Source: Liolophura sinensis (Eukaryota; Mollusca; Polyplacophora; Chitonida; Chitonidae). Taken from it: DNA of 64,000 nt. Under the pieces are notes generated by a model. The model was not told the origin of the DNA and ran no database searches. It worked only from the letters and a program-made list of their open reading frames with translations. The stretch is taken from contig NC_088301.1 in the NCBI RefSeq assembly GCF_032854445.1, positions 56,310,512 through 56,374,511 on the forward strand. Direction: 5' to 3'. The position numbers and the translations under genes were made by a program. Below, piece by piece: positions 1 through 15,300 of the stretch. Every line of letters begins with the position of its first letter. Position 1 is the first letter of the stretch.

Positions 1-336
1 ATGCTGTTTAATGAAGCCAGCATCTTTAGTTTCACTTTCATACTAATTGTATGCATAAATTTCTCTGAAAAAAAGTGTTTTAGTGGTTGAAAAGGCTGAA
101 GATTTACACTACGTAAATGAGTATTGTTAGTTATTTTAATATTTTGAGAACACCAGGTTCAACAGGACTTCCGGTGTGAATTCTTGTAGAATTTGATATA
201 TTTTTTTCTGCTTGAGTTGACATTTGAAAATATACCAGGAGCAAACACAAAGTCCAGTTTTATTGTGGAAAGTTAAAACACAAGCACTTCTTACTTTGTT
301 CATACATGTGTAATGTACTTTTTTTTTTCTTTTCAG

Positions 337-364
337 CCTAACCTGCAGTGTGAAGTGTTAGAGA
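337..364 (+). CDS. Candidate 28-nt exon of the IL-17 receptor-like gene
   Basis: A long pyrimidine tract ending TTTTCAG precedes 337 and a strong donor GTAAGT follows 364. The frame reads PNLQCEVLE plus one base. Its outgoing phase 1 matches the incoming phase of exon 12041, the next recognised exon, giving an S codon at the junction. It is very short and the following intron is about 11.7 kb, so it could belong elsewhere or be a false exon. Confidence 0.5.
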
Positions 365-3300
365 GTAAGTACATATAGATTTGTAGATGTATGTAGCATG
401 TCTGTATGAATGGCTATTTAGATATCAAAATGAACTCATATAAGGAGTTAGTTTCAAATTACCTTATTTTCTTCATACTACAAACATGTTGTGTCACTAA
501 TCAGCATTTTACAAAGCAGTGCAATATTTCCTGACAAAAGCGTTTGTTTTTGGTGATACAGTGGTGCAAAGCTACATGTAAAAGCCATATGGCTTATAGC
601 TTAACATATCATATAACTTCACTGCCCTGTAGCCCTATTGTTGCTGTAATGTATGCTGCATCAGGTTATACAGTAAATAGGAACTGTGAATGTATGTACC
701 CTCAACCTTTTCGCATATCAAAGAACAAATTTTAGTTCAATTTATGCACATTTTTAATGTGATTTTGGAGACAAAACTGCATTGGTTGGCTTGGCTAGTT
801 TCAGGGTTTGACAAAAAGTATAGTAGTATCAATCAACACAAAATAATGCCAAAATATACTTAATTCAGAATATACTTAAATAAACGCCTTATAAACATGT
901 GAAAAGGTTGAAGAATTACAGTATGTGCATGTTTCTTCTTGTGAGTAGTTTTTAATCTTAGAAGTCCCCAAGTTGTGGTATATGTGATTGAAGCAGGCAT
1001 TTTTCTTTGTTAGTCCAAAATGTAGCGCTGAAATGAAAGCACTGAAAACATTGTTGCGGAATCAAGGTCCTTGTATCAGAGAACAGTTTTAGGCTTTGCA
1101 CAGGGTCAGCTTTTAATTTCATTGGTGCTCAGAGGAGTAAGCTTGTGTGTTAGGTACACCTTTCAATCATTGTCTTGCATATTTAATTACAAATCTGTTT
1201 TAATGTGCCAGAAATAGAGAAGTTTGCCTTTCACTTCCCTTGACCCTGCTTGCCATACCCAATTGCCCACCACCCCCAACTCCACCCCTTACTTTCCTTC
1301 AACCCTTCCCCAACCATCACAACACAGTTACCCCCACACACAGGCATACACTCATCCACACATTGTGTTTTCGTCATTATCATCTCATGTCTTGGACAGC
1401 CTGGATGTAACTGCACTCTATATTCATTCCCATTTTTTACATAAGTGTTTTTGAGAAGGACGAGCATTAAGTGGAATATCCTATAAATCAGAAATTATAT
1501 GATGTAGTTTTGTTTTTTCTTCTTGTCAAGCAAGATTAGGTCACGAATTCAATAAGAACAAGTTTAGACTGAACTGACATGGAATGTAGGCCACTATGTG
1601 TTTACTGGGAGGCTAAAATGGTGTGAATAATATAACCCTTGACGTTGCCCTGAGCGAGGTTTATGTACATATACAAGTTTTATAAAGTATATGATAAATT
1701 ATGTAAATGTACAAATGTGACCAGTGTGGGCATTCTGGTACATCAGTTGGAGCTAATTCAAACAATTTACAACCCGGTATTCAGTTTACTCATAACTGAG
1801 CCCTTATACAGCTTTGTAGGCAGTAGGACTTTGTTATGAGAAATGTAAGAAAAGAAGACATATATAAAGGAGCCCAAAGTGTTTAGGCGTGTTTTGTTAG
1901 GTTCTGTCAACAGCTGAATAAGGGGCGTTGTACATGTGCGAGGAAAACCCATGGGGATAAACATTTTTTATGTTACCTGGTAATTTAAAATTTCATACAA
2001 AAAGATCTGCTATTACATGAGATGGTTTTGCACTCATTTGACAGCATATATATATATTTTGTGCTGGAACCTGAAGGTAATATTTTATCAGAGCTGTGTC
2101 AATTACAGTAAGAAGACGATTGCTGCCTTCATGGCTGATTGCATCTTTTTTTCTCTGCCTCTTTATCTCTGACATCTTAATGGTATGAAGGACAGGTGCA
2201 CTTGTTGGAGGGAAACTCTGGTTCCCCAGCACTCAGTTTTTATGACTTCTCAGATAGGATAATATAAATATGTTGACTTAAAATATTTTCGCACCACGTA
2301 CACCTGAAAGTGATGATCATAATGGCAAATTTAACTGTTTCCTCAAATGTGATTAGTCTGTAGGTCAGAGGTACATTTTGCTGTCTGGAGAACTAATGAG
2401 GGGAGATTCCTGCAATTCACAGGTTACATTGTGTCTCACAGTGTTAGATCTCAGATCATGTTTGAAAAATAGTTTGATCCCTTTTTAACATTTTGCATAT
2501 ATAAAGCATTTTTTGACCGTGATTGGTCATTGCTTTCCAGACAACAACTGCACTAATTAAATGTCCAGTTTTGACAACATTTTGTGTGCAGATTCATTCT
2601 TTGTAATCTGAGATTCAAACCAGCCCAATCAATGCATGAGTTTTGCATATTTTAATGTGATATATAAATAGATGTACTCTAAAATTAGCCTGTTATGGAA
2701 TAGATGAGGGACATAAATATGTAGCAGGTGCAGGTCAGGATTTTTTTTTTTGTGTGTTTTTGAAACAGTTTTTGTCTTGAAAGCTACTAGATTTCATTGG
2801 GTATGTGAAACATATGTGGATCCAGATTCATATTCCTTCATCTATCCAAGATTTAATAGTTCAAGTTACCCTATGAATATACATTGGGTATACATTGGAT
2901 GCATGGTATGCGAACCATTGATACTCAGAGTCTAACATACAATCTAACCTTTCAGTGTTTTGATCAGCTGGCTGTGGAGAAATATATGTACATTCTGTAA
3001 TGGACACAATAAATCTATAAATTAGCACCTATATACCTTCTCTGCATTGGATGACATTTTATGGTCCATAAACTGCAGAAATATTGTTAGGTGTTACATT
3101 ACGGTATGTTTTGGGAGATGAAAGTTGCCAAAGTGCCTGGGACAATCAGTGGTTTTATTAAAATGATATTGAAAGACTTATTGATTTGTATGGGTAGCGA
3201 GTTTGTTTGGGAGCCAATCCATTATGTATTACGGTGGATAGAAGTCAGTTTGTGTTCCGCAGAGAGTACGGGTGCGCCCACGAGTTATTTCATCCATTAA

Positions 3301-6300
3301 ATGTTTCAACACATTAACAAGCCATTCTGCTGCTGAACGAGTGTATGCACGTAGCTGTCTGCAAACCTATTTTATGAACTGTTATCCCACTTTACAGGGA
3401 AGCCATTGAGTAGGTGATACAGCCATTACCATGTACGCACACACCAATGGACAAAGAAGCCTCCTAGCTTTATTTAACTAGTCATTAAAATGGTTGTCAA
3501 TGCATTACACGGTTTGTGCATTACCTGTAGCCAGTCGCCTATCAGGCATCGGTATGCTTCTGTCAGAACTTGTGCAGAATTGTGTTACATTTAAATTTGT
3601 TTCATGTCAAGTAACAGTTGCACATGATTAAACTGACATGACATTTATCACATTTACAAACAGAACAGAAATCATGTAAGCATGTATATAATAAATTCCA
3701 ACCCAATGTAAAGTGTCCACTTTCACAAAACTTTGTAAATCAGTTTTTCGTATTGAACTTTCCTCATAAAACATGTTGCCTGTATTTACGAAAACTTTGC
3801 AGGGACTCTGTCCATCCTGCTTTAGATTCTGATGCATGTTGTGTGTTGTGCACATGCATGCATGTAAATCTTGTATTGGCTGTCCTGCCAGATCTTTTGT
3901 GCTGTACACATGTACAGTGTATGTAGCCTTAGCCTTGGGTTGAGACTGTCAGATTAGCTATGGGGATGCTAACATGGTAGGCAAGAAATGAAGACAAGAT
4001 GTACCTGTGAACTTGTACCATTAACAAGACTGTGACTCTCAGCAGAATATCATATGTTTACTGGCATGCAGGCACATTGACTCACTAGTGCTACACTGGC
4101 CTCCAAACATCCTGAGTGACATGTATAGACCTAAGGAGGACCAGACAGAAAACAATTTAATGTGACCTTAATAGAATTTGTTAAGTATCTTTAATAGAAA
4201 AGATAAAAAAAACCTCCAAAAATGGGATGAAATACATCATTTAAAGATTAACACAATTAAACAAGTTGTTACCATCTATTTGTCTGTGAGTGTGTACCTG
4301 CACATATATATGTATCCTAGCTAACAGTGTAATAAATATTGAATCTGACTATACATGTAAATGACTAATACATGTAGCTATTAGTACAGATGTGACGACA
4401 GGACATGAACCATAATGGAAGACATACTTTAGTTTTTAAAATATGATCTAACAAGCACAAAGATATTTAATGTTGCTTTGGTATCTATGATGATAGCTGG
4501 AGGTTTATTTTACAAGAACTACTGACACAATCAAATATGATTTTACTTCATTACCAATATACATATTTGGACAGTTATGGAAGTTACATGCAGTATGTAG
4601 CATTATGAAGCAGTAATAGGGTTTGGTTTGCTTATAAAGTTGTGCATAAACCTTGTTTATGTGCTATATGATTGTCCCACTTCTGTCACCAGCAGTTAGG
4701 TATCCTGTTACTTGATATGGGATTGGATAGTCTGACTATGTAAGTCAAGGACCAGGAGAAGGATGATAAGATCAGAGCCTGTGGTATATACATGTGAAAG
4801 ATGCCACAATTTTTTTGCATCACACATACATATTGACATACGCACATGCACCAAAGCATATGAAAGCATATTAAATATCCATGTGCGACCTGTGGAAACT
4901 TGCAGACAGTTTTATAATAGCCTCAGTGTGAACACAAATATTAAGATGTGCCATTCACTTTATCTGGCTATATGTACATGCTATGGCAGAAATAACCTTC
5001 CTAAAATGTTAATAATGTCTTAATATTAATGTGAGTTTTTCTGGAATCCTGATTTCCTTCTTAACAATGATAATATATTGCCGGACCTGCTTTGACACTG
5101 TCCTGTTACTATGGTCATAATTCTCTCAGAAAAAATTCTGGGTCAGTTTGTATTTTAAAATCAGAAGACGGCTTAACATGCAGATACACATGTTTACGGA
5201 GGATAATTTTGTGGTGAGAAATCATTATTGAATCCACACATTCAGTTTGAGTGTGGTTATAAAATAAGCAGTTGTTGATGTATCAGTTATGCATTGATAT
5301 CCGAGTAGGATGTCTGCTTGTGTTATCTCTTGTGCACAGAGTGCCGTACCCTTCCTAAGTCCGGGAGTGCGGTGCTAAGGGCTCTCCCGGGCTCTCCGGT
5401 CCGGATCTAGGTCAAAGTGGATGTAGAACCTTTAAGATCACCACCCCGGAAATCCCTGCATGTCCTCACACATCAGTTATATCCATTCTCATTGTAAATG
5501 CCTTCCTAGGACTGTCAGGCTGTTACTGATTGTTTGGGGATATTCTTAGGCTTATAATATGTAGTAAGACATACATTTGGAGACACTGGAGCCTGATGCT
5601 TTGTTTACAGCCCATACTTGCATGTATAAACATTATACTACTCTCAAGGCTGATGATATGACAATTCACATTTTTATTTTTTTCTGTTGTTGAGGTGTTT
5701 AGGAATTTCCTGTTTTTCAAAGCTTTCTGATCATGTAAATATGTAGTCAACTGGAAAAATTGTCCAAAGTACATGTAGATGCTTTCCAAGTTTTGTATTT
5801 TTTTATTTTAATACCCTCCTCCAACATTGAAAAAAAAGATTTGTTCTTCTAGTAAAACAGCAATCTCAATTGGTATGGCCTGAGTTTTGGTTTGGCTTCA
5901 GATGTATTTATCCTTGAAAAAACTTTGACTTGATTTCTTATTACTCACTCCAAGGAAAGTTACTGGTGTACAAGTTGTTATATGTACTATTAAATTACAC
6001 GAATAGAAAAGTGGCCCACAAGACTCCTTTATTGAGGAGAATTCCAAAGGGACTTCCCCTGTATGATCCAGGCTTCTGTAATAAAATGTCATCTCAAATA
6101 CATGTATAACCTCTGAGCTTTTATTGACAATTATGATACATGTACACATATGAATGATGTTTTTGGATTTAAGGGTGGCCTTGGACCCGTGGGGACAGTA
6201 CATTGTCAATGGCACTGATAAGGCCGTTTGCACAGACTTACAGTGGCTGTGGACTTGTTACAGACTCAGTCATTTGCCAAATACATGTAGGATGTAATTT

Positions 6301-9300
6301 ATCTGAAAATAACACTCTTGCTTTCCCACTCATAAAACTGACCACCTGGATATAAGCTGAATAGTGTTCAGTGTTTACCAAAAATCAGCCAGTCAGTCAC
6401 TGTACATTTGGAATGTTAAATGTAAAGAAAAAAAAAAGATGAGAGAGAGAAAGCGGGAGACCCTATCAATTCTACCAGGGCTTTACCAATTACCATCTTT
6501 TCTTAGGATTCTTTTCTTATGAGATGATTGTCCGGAAAAAAATGAGGTCTCAAAAGATAAGCAATTATTACTGTGTGAAATTTCACGTGGATCTAGTTTT
6601 GTTCTAGAGAATTCAGGGGAATGTGTTTTTTGTAAAGGGTAAGCAAAACTTAAACAAGCTTGTGATACTCATATAAAAGCAAAAAGGTGTGGGTTACTTT
6701 AAAGTTTGTCAAGGTTCAATTATATTTTATTGTGAAACATCAGGTATGGTCCATTACACTGCTGTCTAATCGTTTATAGCCAGTAGGAAGTGAGATACGG
6801 ATCTACCTAAGGTATAATTAACATATTAATTAATATGTGGAATAATTAATGTGTCAGAAGGGTGTGTACGGGTAATTACATTCCACATTTGTGTAATAGA
6901 CGACCTGTCTCACCTTATTACTTATAACTGAAGTCATGCTTTATTTTCTCAGCCAGCCACTACATGTATATGATCTCTGTTCATTTCATTGAAAATACAA
7001 AATCACTTGATCTTGTCTAGTTCTTGCTTTATGGTGTGCAACCTTGTACAACAGTGTATGTGTGCCCACCTGGTGGAAGGTGTTTGTTATGGGCCTTTAG
7101 TTCTCCAGTTTTTGAGTCTTCCAATAAAATCTGGCTGAGGGTATAAATGTGAAGTATTCCTCAATCTGGCATAATAGACAAAGTGTTTGGATTATATGAG
7201 CAAGCACTGTATGAAATGTTGAAGATTAGTTTCTGGTATATGTATAATAATGGAAGGATAATGTAACATTTTGATTTGTTATAAATGTATTAAAATTGGT
7301 GTACCCAATAGTGTTTAATGAACACTAATCATTCCAAACCCAAGGTTTTTGAAAAAAAATGTAGAAAGCAAATTCAGCCTCCTCACTCAACATGTTTTGT
7401 ATTTTCTTTTTTTTTTTTAAATAGAAACAAGATGAAAAGTCTGAAGAATATATACACATGTATATCTTCTTATTGCAACATTGTGTTACATGTTCTACCT
7501 ATAGGAATGGTTGTAAAAAGACCCTATATGTGACATACAATAACATTTAATCAGTGGTTGATCTATGTGTTATGATCTTTCTCTGATTGCCAAGACTGTA
7601 AATGTGCCAGTATGATTCTCTTTGACAGTTTTGCGAGTGCACACGCACAAAACCCTTCTAACATCACCTAATGCTCTCGCGACACAGGTTTCTATGGTAA
7701 CCCATCCTTCGTCAAGGTGTCTAAAGCAGCCAAATATAGCAGCCCATGCCAGTGGACAAGATTCAGGCTGTCCACTGGTATCCCATGCAGACATACCAGA
7801 ATATATAACTGTGAAATTTTTCATGGTTACTATCTTGCTGTCTGATGAAAAACATGTAGACCTTGTGACATTGAGTTTTGATGATTAGACCCATAGACTG
7901 ATATTGTAAGGCAGCACAATGCTTTCGTTCTTCAGTGTTTCAAATTTTTGCATGTTTGACATTGGTTGCATGGATCCAAATAAGCTAAAAGCATCCGTTT
8001 GCATTGTTAATAGTGAGATGTGGCTTCAGTCCAATGTAGTGATGTTTATTTATAACTGACATTAAATGTGATTCCGTCTTATAGAGCTTAATTATAACTC
8101 CCATATAATTGTCTGTCAAAAGAGATGATGTTACCTGTGAAAGCCCAGTTACAGGTGATCATTCTTAGTTAACAGTTATTTTCTGTGCTGATTGAGTCTG
8201 TAGATACATTTCCCCAAAGGCGTGTAGCACTTACATGTTAAAGTCTAGTTGTAATCACTGGATATTCAGTGGTGTAGGATGCCCTAATTACCACTATCAT
8301 GGGCTATCATAGCTCTCGGACTGGTTTGCCTCCAGCAGATTATCAGTTTATTAGAACAAAGTGTGGAAAGATTGATACATCCTTGCTTTATGCAACCTGA
8401 CAATATGTTCAATTACAAAGAATAGGATTGAAATGAATTTATCCTTGTGTGTTGCAGGTATTTTGCAGCAGATTTGCATGATTTGGACCACATGATCATA
8501 TTCTTTATGCGGCATAATTTTACACAGATGTATACAGTGACTTTGTATGGCTACAGGCATGTGCATTCGAATCCAAAATTATTCAATGCATTTTGTTCCT
8601 GGAAATTGATATTTCTTTTATTGCCTCAAAACACATTGGCAAACAGATTCACAGGTCTGCAAACAATTAAGTTAACATGTAACATTTCCTGGTCTATGGA
8701 GTGAAAATATTGTAGTTTGTATAACATGTTGTTATGATAAAGAGCTGCCATTTGAATAAAATATCACAAATTTCAAATGTGCTCTTATTGGAAGATAAAA
8801 ACATGATACAAGCATCCTGGTTTTTACTTTCAGATATGTGACTTGCAGATAAATCCTGGATTTTCCTTGAATGCTAGTTAACATGTTACTTTTTAAGTCT
8901 GAAAAAGAAGAAATTCTGTGGGCATGTCAAAGCATTCATCAACTCAGCAAAGAAATAAGAAAAAGAATTCTTGGGGTCTGAGGTGTGCGCAAATTTAAGA
9001 TTGCACATAAAGGTGTGCTTGCACAGGCAAAGTTTTGCACATCTCTCATGATAGGGCAGAGAGAAGCGGTGTACTTTGTACTGTGTACTGTGTTGAAATT
9101 TATGGCAAATATATTAGGCTAGACTCATCATTGTATGCAGGTTGATGTGAGCATGTGAGAATTCTACTTCCTAGTTCAGCCAGCCAACCAAATGGCTGTA
9201 CTGGCTTGTGAGTGACTACACGACAGCCTGAACATGGAGTTTGTGGGAGTTAGTCATGCCACCTTGTGTATTTACATGGACATATGTATATCTACATGCT

Positions 9301-12300
9301 GCAGACAGTGTGTTTGTATGTACATGTAATCCCACATGTAATCACATGTAAACCGGCACTATGTAATTTGCTATTCTGTATACCCATAAACTGGACCCAT
9401 AAATTAGACCATGAGTAAACTTATGGTGTAATACCAGAGGTTTTGCTGGTAGAGTTTAAGTGATCCTAAATAATAAGGTCAGTCCACAGTGCCTTTAAGA
9501 GAGTGCACAAAACACTGATAATGTCCCTGGACCCTTATCTTCAGAGTTCAGCCTGGAGCTCTACACAGTGAAGCAGCTGTGCAATTGTCAACGAACTGGG
9601 CATGTTTTTAGGACAAACTGTTAATTATTGTTCAAGTTGTAAAATCTAAATACATGTGCAGCTGAAATATGACATATGTTTCTCTCAGATATAAACGATA
9701 TAGCAAGGCAGAGTTAAAGCAACGCACAGACTGTGACTAGAGGGATGATTGGTATCGGCAATGAAATTTCCTTTGAATGAGTGAAGTACATGTAAGGCAT
9801 CTTCACTGGTCAGGGTTTTTTTCTAAATGTTCAGGACTATGCCTAAAACAGTATAGCATTTCAGCATTACAACTTGAACAAGAATAGGGCATAAAATGCT
9901 ACAGTAAAATACCTTTTAGTACAAAATTCAAAGAACATTTCCTTACAAAATAAATTTACTTGTAAAATAACAGATAAAAGTACAAATGAACACAGGTATG
10001 TACATGAACACAGGTGTGTACATGAACACAGGTATGTACATGAACACATGAATGTATCAAATGCAAACAAACCTGTATAAAAAATCTGTTCTCCAAAAAG
10101 TCAGAGTATAAAAACCTAATTTTCTCTTTTTCGCTTAAAAAATGCCAAACATTCAATGAAATACAGTACTCAATAAAATCCATCACTGTGTGCCTGTTCT
10201 TATAATGTATTGATAAATTGATAATGCCAGGTATATTACACAAGCATAAGGTGTTAAGGTACATTCTAAATGTACAAGTAGTAAGGCAAGTTGGGTGATA
10301 GTTGAAATAAAAAACATTCACACAGAAGACCAATAACCTGCTGAATCTAAGATTTTCACATTAGTATGGTTTTCAAAACTAAGAAAAATTTTTTTTTTTC
10401 TGAATTTTTCTTCTCAGCACACATAAATCTACCAGTATCAATATATTTTTCAGACGAAATCAGCAGGGAAATTTGTCTGAAATTTAAATAAATCAGATCA
10501 AATCAAATTGGTAGGGCACACACTGTACGTGTAAGTTCATATTGGACATATAACATCCATTTAGCCTTGACTAAGCAGTATACACCAGATTTTTTTTTTT
10601 TTTTACATGCAGGTTTTTTTTTTTCTAAAAGGACTCCTGCTAAATGGTTTTGGTGAGATCACCCTCACCTAAAGCCATTTACATTTTAATTTAATTCCCT
10701 GGGATTAACTATATATTTTTGTCCTGTCAGCCCATACGTTCATCTCGAAAACTGAAACTTGGTACACAGGATCACCACTACAAGTTGCAAGTTAAGTTCA
10801 AGTTTCTGACCCTAATACCTCAACCATTTCACATATGAGAAAGCAACTGAAAGTGCAATTTATTGATTTTGGAGACAAGTTTGGGTTGACCAGTTTCAGG
10901 GCTGTATAAAAAGTATTTTATCAGTCTACACAGAATAATGCTTCCAACCGTCCAAACATGTGAAAAGGTTTAAGAATTACAGTTTTTTCTCCAGATTTAG
11001 ACTGTGACAGTTTTCCTGGCTTTTTTTTCTAAAGGGTTCATCATACTGAATTGAAACTTAGTACATGTCTTCCCCGTAACAAGTTACAAGTCAAGTTTTA
11101 ATTATGGGCCCCTTTGTCCATTTTGGGCACAGATATGGTTGTTTTTGTCAAGTTTTGGACTTAAACAGTTTCTGCACATTTTGATTTTGTAGAAATAATT
11201 GTAATCATAATTTAATTGAAATTGGTCCATGGCTTCTAAATAACAAATGAGAGTTTTCATTTTCATCTGGTATCATTTCAGTACTACTAATAAAAAAAAT
11301 AATGAACATATCATTAAATATCATTAGAACAATTGGCACTGTTAACATAAGTTGTACAAGTACATTAACTGTGTGGCACTAGATAACTGTGTTGTATGTG
11401 TTTCATTTTTATAACAAAAATATTATACACTGTATATGGAAACTTGGTACATAGAAAGCATGGTAGGTTACAGATTCCAGGGCTGGGTAGTTTGAGCCCT
11501 TTTTGGCAAGATTATGGTTCAGCTTGTCCTTTTTTAGTAAGGGATGAAATGTGGCACACCAAGACAAGCTACAACTTAAAACTATGGGTTGTTTAGTTCA
11601 TAATGGCTGTTTGACTATGGTATGTGCTAGTAGCTGTTAAACGGACGGTTCAAAGTGGTAGGGGATAAATTGCATATATTGCTTTTTTGCCATACTTCCA
11701 GAATGCGTGTTAACTGATATCACTGTACTACTTACAAGCAAGCATATATATGGACATGTCGCCTTATTAGCTTAAGATAATATTTCTTTTTTCATTTCCA
11801 AGTTACAAACTCTTCTCTGGTGTAATGTGCTTGGTGTATTTCCATCTTACAACTTTTGTTGTTATGTCAGCATGTACAGGCAGCCTACACAACTCAGGTC
11901 CCTACAAATATATATGAAATGTGACTGATCGATGTAAAACCATATATTGTGCTATAAAACAGCAAGTGGGAAATTAAAATAAATATACTGCAGCAGTTGT
12001 TGTGTAGATATCAGAAATGTTATGTTTATCTCTGCTTCAGGTTTGATGTGTCCTCGTCTTGAGAAAGAACCACAGAAATGGCCTGCTCCTCCAACAGACT
12101 TCACTGTGGGAACATTCGTGGATGAGATTCTCATGGCAGTCAAGAATAAAACTGGCAAAAGAGTGTTTGTCATGCCAGGATTGAAGTTTACCTGGAAACT
12201 ACCTCAGCACAGTAAGATATAGCCTATTTGTTTTTGAGAGTGACATATTTGATGTAAAATCTTATTGCAGTAGTGCTACATACATAAAGCACTTTAATTG

Positions 12301-15300
12301 TCAGGCTAATTTACACATGAAAAAATTAAATTAGGAATCGGTAGACTATGGATTTGGAGATAATTAAGGAGACTATACTGAAAATTTGTTGCAAAACATC
12401 CATACTGGCTATTCAAAGCAAATTTCCTGTATTTACCAGTAATAGATCAACTAGATCTGCCCACAGCTCCCAAGGTGTCTTCTCACACTGTTTGCCGCTT
12501 CTGCTTCAGTATAGGCCTACATGCACATTGGAGCATGGTATTGTAAATGCGACAGTTACAGCAAATAGAGACGTAGGTTATACAGTGCACATATGAATAT
12601 ACAGAATTTCAGCCTTTTTTAATTATTTGAAATACACCATGTCTTGCCTTTATCAACACAGCTTAAGAAGTTTTGGCCCACATATGGAGGAGCCCTTCCA
12701 GCTAACTAACTTTCAGCTTTATAGGAGTGTTTTCTGTCACATAACCTTCAAAAATGAACAAGGTTGATGTCTGATAGCAATTTGCAACAAGACTATACAA
12801 AAGTGGTACAGACTATCAACAGAATGAGCATTAAGGAGTTTAAACTGTTCTTCACTTCTTGATGTTTCAAGATATAAACACAGTCTCTTTAAGCTATTTT
12901 TTGCCTTGTCACCTGTCTATTTAGTAGTAAAATTCCAGCTCGCTTTTGGTCAAACACCTCTCAACAGAAGCGTTTTTTTTTTTTTAATGGTGTCTTACCA
13001 AAAATTTAGCCATTATTGCACCAGCACTTTCAACGTCTGGTCAGTTTAGAAACAGCCATTCTTTAGAGCAAAAATTGAACTTTCATTTCGTGAAACTTTT
13101 GTTTCTTAAATGCCAGAGTGACATATTTTGTCTTTTGTGAATGGTAATTTCTTGAGTCTATTCTGAAGTACATGTAATAGCAAATATTCAACAGGATAGT
13201 CACATTAAAATACCATTGCCAGGATGGTGCAAGGTCAGAAACTCAGAAAACTGCTGTCTAAATTTTATTTGTCTTCACAGTGGGAGATAACCTCACAATT
13301 TCTTAAAAGAATACTGTGTTCAGTAGTGGAAATGTTAAAAGGTCATTCGGCTTTTAGTAAGACTGTATTATTATACTACATTTAGCATTATGTCATTTTA
13401 AAAAAAAAATCGTCAAGGAAATTTGAAAAGAGAGGTTTCATTGCTTCATTCAGTATGTTGCAAAATGTACAAGTATACAGATGGTCATCTGGTCACTTTT
13501 AACCATTGCTGTTGTTAACTTCCAGGCGGTGCGGAAATGATTACTGGATTTGAAGTGTCCTTGCTGTACACAGGTGGGAAGTTTCTTGGGAGAAAATTAT
13601 GCCTAACCTTTAACCTCACAGGAACGGTTACTGACCTTACAGTAAGTATTCAGTGTTAGCAAAACATTGTATGATAGTAATGTCTTCATTGTAATGAAGG
13701 TTTACAATGAAACTGTGCTTCCGAAGGCTTTCACGCACAAAGTAATATAGAGGGAATAAATTGCAGGAGCTGGAGTAGCATATGAAAATATATATTCTTT
13801 AAGATTGAAAAGCTTATAAATATGTGAGTACCATCACAAGACATGTCCTAACCAGCAGGTAGAACAGGTTAGTGGGAAACGGTCTGTTATTCCTGACCCC
13901 ATAGAGCCCGACCTGTTAGGTTAATCACCCTATCTACAGAAATGTACACAGCATACACCAAATGAGTAGAAGATGGAACTTTGATTTAAATTAAACACAG
14001 ATACTGTTCACGAAAGAATAGAAACACTGTGGAAGATACAATGGTGTAAGGCATTGTAGCTTATAATGTCCAGCTCTTATCCTAATAAAATAGTCAAACC
14101 TGTCATATGTGGCCAGCGAATGGAGATGAAATAAGTGGCCGTCTAGGACAGGTGGTCACATAACATAGGCTGTGTAAAAGACAGAGCCAACAAATGTTTC
14201 TGTATATAACCTATCGGTATTAATTTCAGATATGATCAATGTTTATCCCAGTTAGCATTTGGTAAATACATAGCAGCGCTTTAGTAATATTATGTCTCAA
14301 AAATAATATAAGCACTGTGGGGAATAAAGCCTAAAGACCTAATGGTGTTCATACAGTGTAAATACACAAGCTCTTACAACGCACTCTGGAACGAGGTATC
14401 TCATAGCCAGCAGTCAATGTGTTAAGTCCATTTCTTGAAAAACTTGCATGGCATAAAGGTACAAGAATAGAGGAAGATCCTTCGCACATCATGAAGACTA
14501 TAGACATGGTCTGTTTGTTTTTCTGTTGCAGACGGTGTTTGAATACAAGTTGTTCCCTGTTGCATACAGAACAAAGATTCTGATATTGCTGTACAGTCTT
14601 CCAAAGCCTCACCCAGACTTTGACAAGTGGAATTATGTAACACAAGAAGTGAAGACACCTAGTTTTTTGTGTAAGTTCCAGCTTTTCAAGTGTTTACCTT
14701 GTCTATGATAACATGCATTGATGAATTGTGTAAGAATTAGTTCTTGAATTATAGCAGAAGTCTTCACAAATCACACATCCTCTGTACAAACACTCAGGAC
14801 ATTGTGTCCATGACATGTTAAATATATTGTTTGTTACGTCTTGCATTAAATCTCCATTGTAATTCATTCTGTTTTGTATGTTGTGTTGACAGAAATGACA
14901 ACAAGTTATATAATCTTAGTTATTTTAGAACAAACCAACCTATACAGCCATGGCCGTTTTTCTCTGACATGCTTAGTAACTCTATAAACTAACATTTAGT
15001 TTGAAATTCTTTCATTGCCACGGGATGTTGCCAGAAATCAACAGAAAAAGGATGTCACGTATTTCATCCCCTGTGAGCATATCTTTAAAAGGCAAAACAA
15101 GCTGCTTGTGACATCAGTGGAAACTATAAAAATTCACACCTGATTTGTCCAAATTCATAACACTTTAGATTTTTTCAGTGTTGATGATTTTGCTTTTTTG
15201 AACTCAGCTATGCAACCTCACAAATTTAAAGGTGTACTTTTAAAACTTTATAGACATATTAGGTACTATTGCTTGTAACTTGTTACTTAGCTGTACTAGT

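Larger units (their letters stand above)
365..12040 (+). other. Long noncoding stretch, putative first intron of the receptor gene
   Basis: This is AT-rich with short open frames only. It holds two copies of the inverted-repeat element family (698-921 and 10810-10982), an 18-bp tandem repeat (9986-10050), a GC-rich patch at about 5340-5470, and a patch open on both strands at about 7570-7860. I found no exon with good splice sites and matching phase, but small ectodomain exons could have been missed. Confidence 0.5.

Noticed and set aside
9986-10050. CRISPR-like or spaced repeats
   Set aside because: All repeats here are direct tandem without unique spacers, and the genome is plainly eukaryotic.
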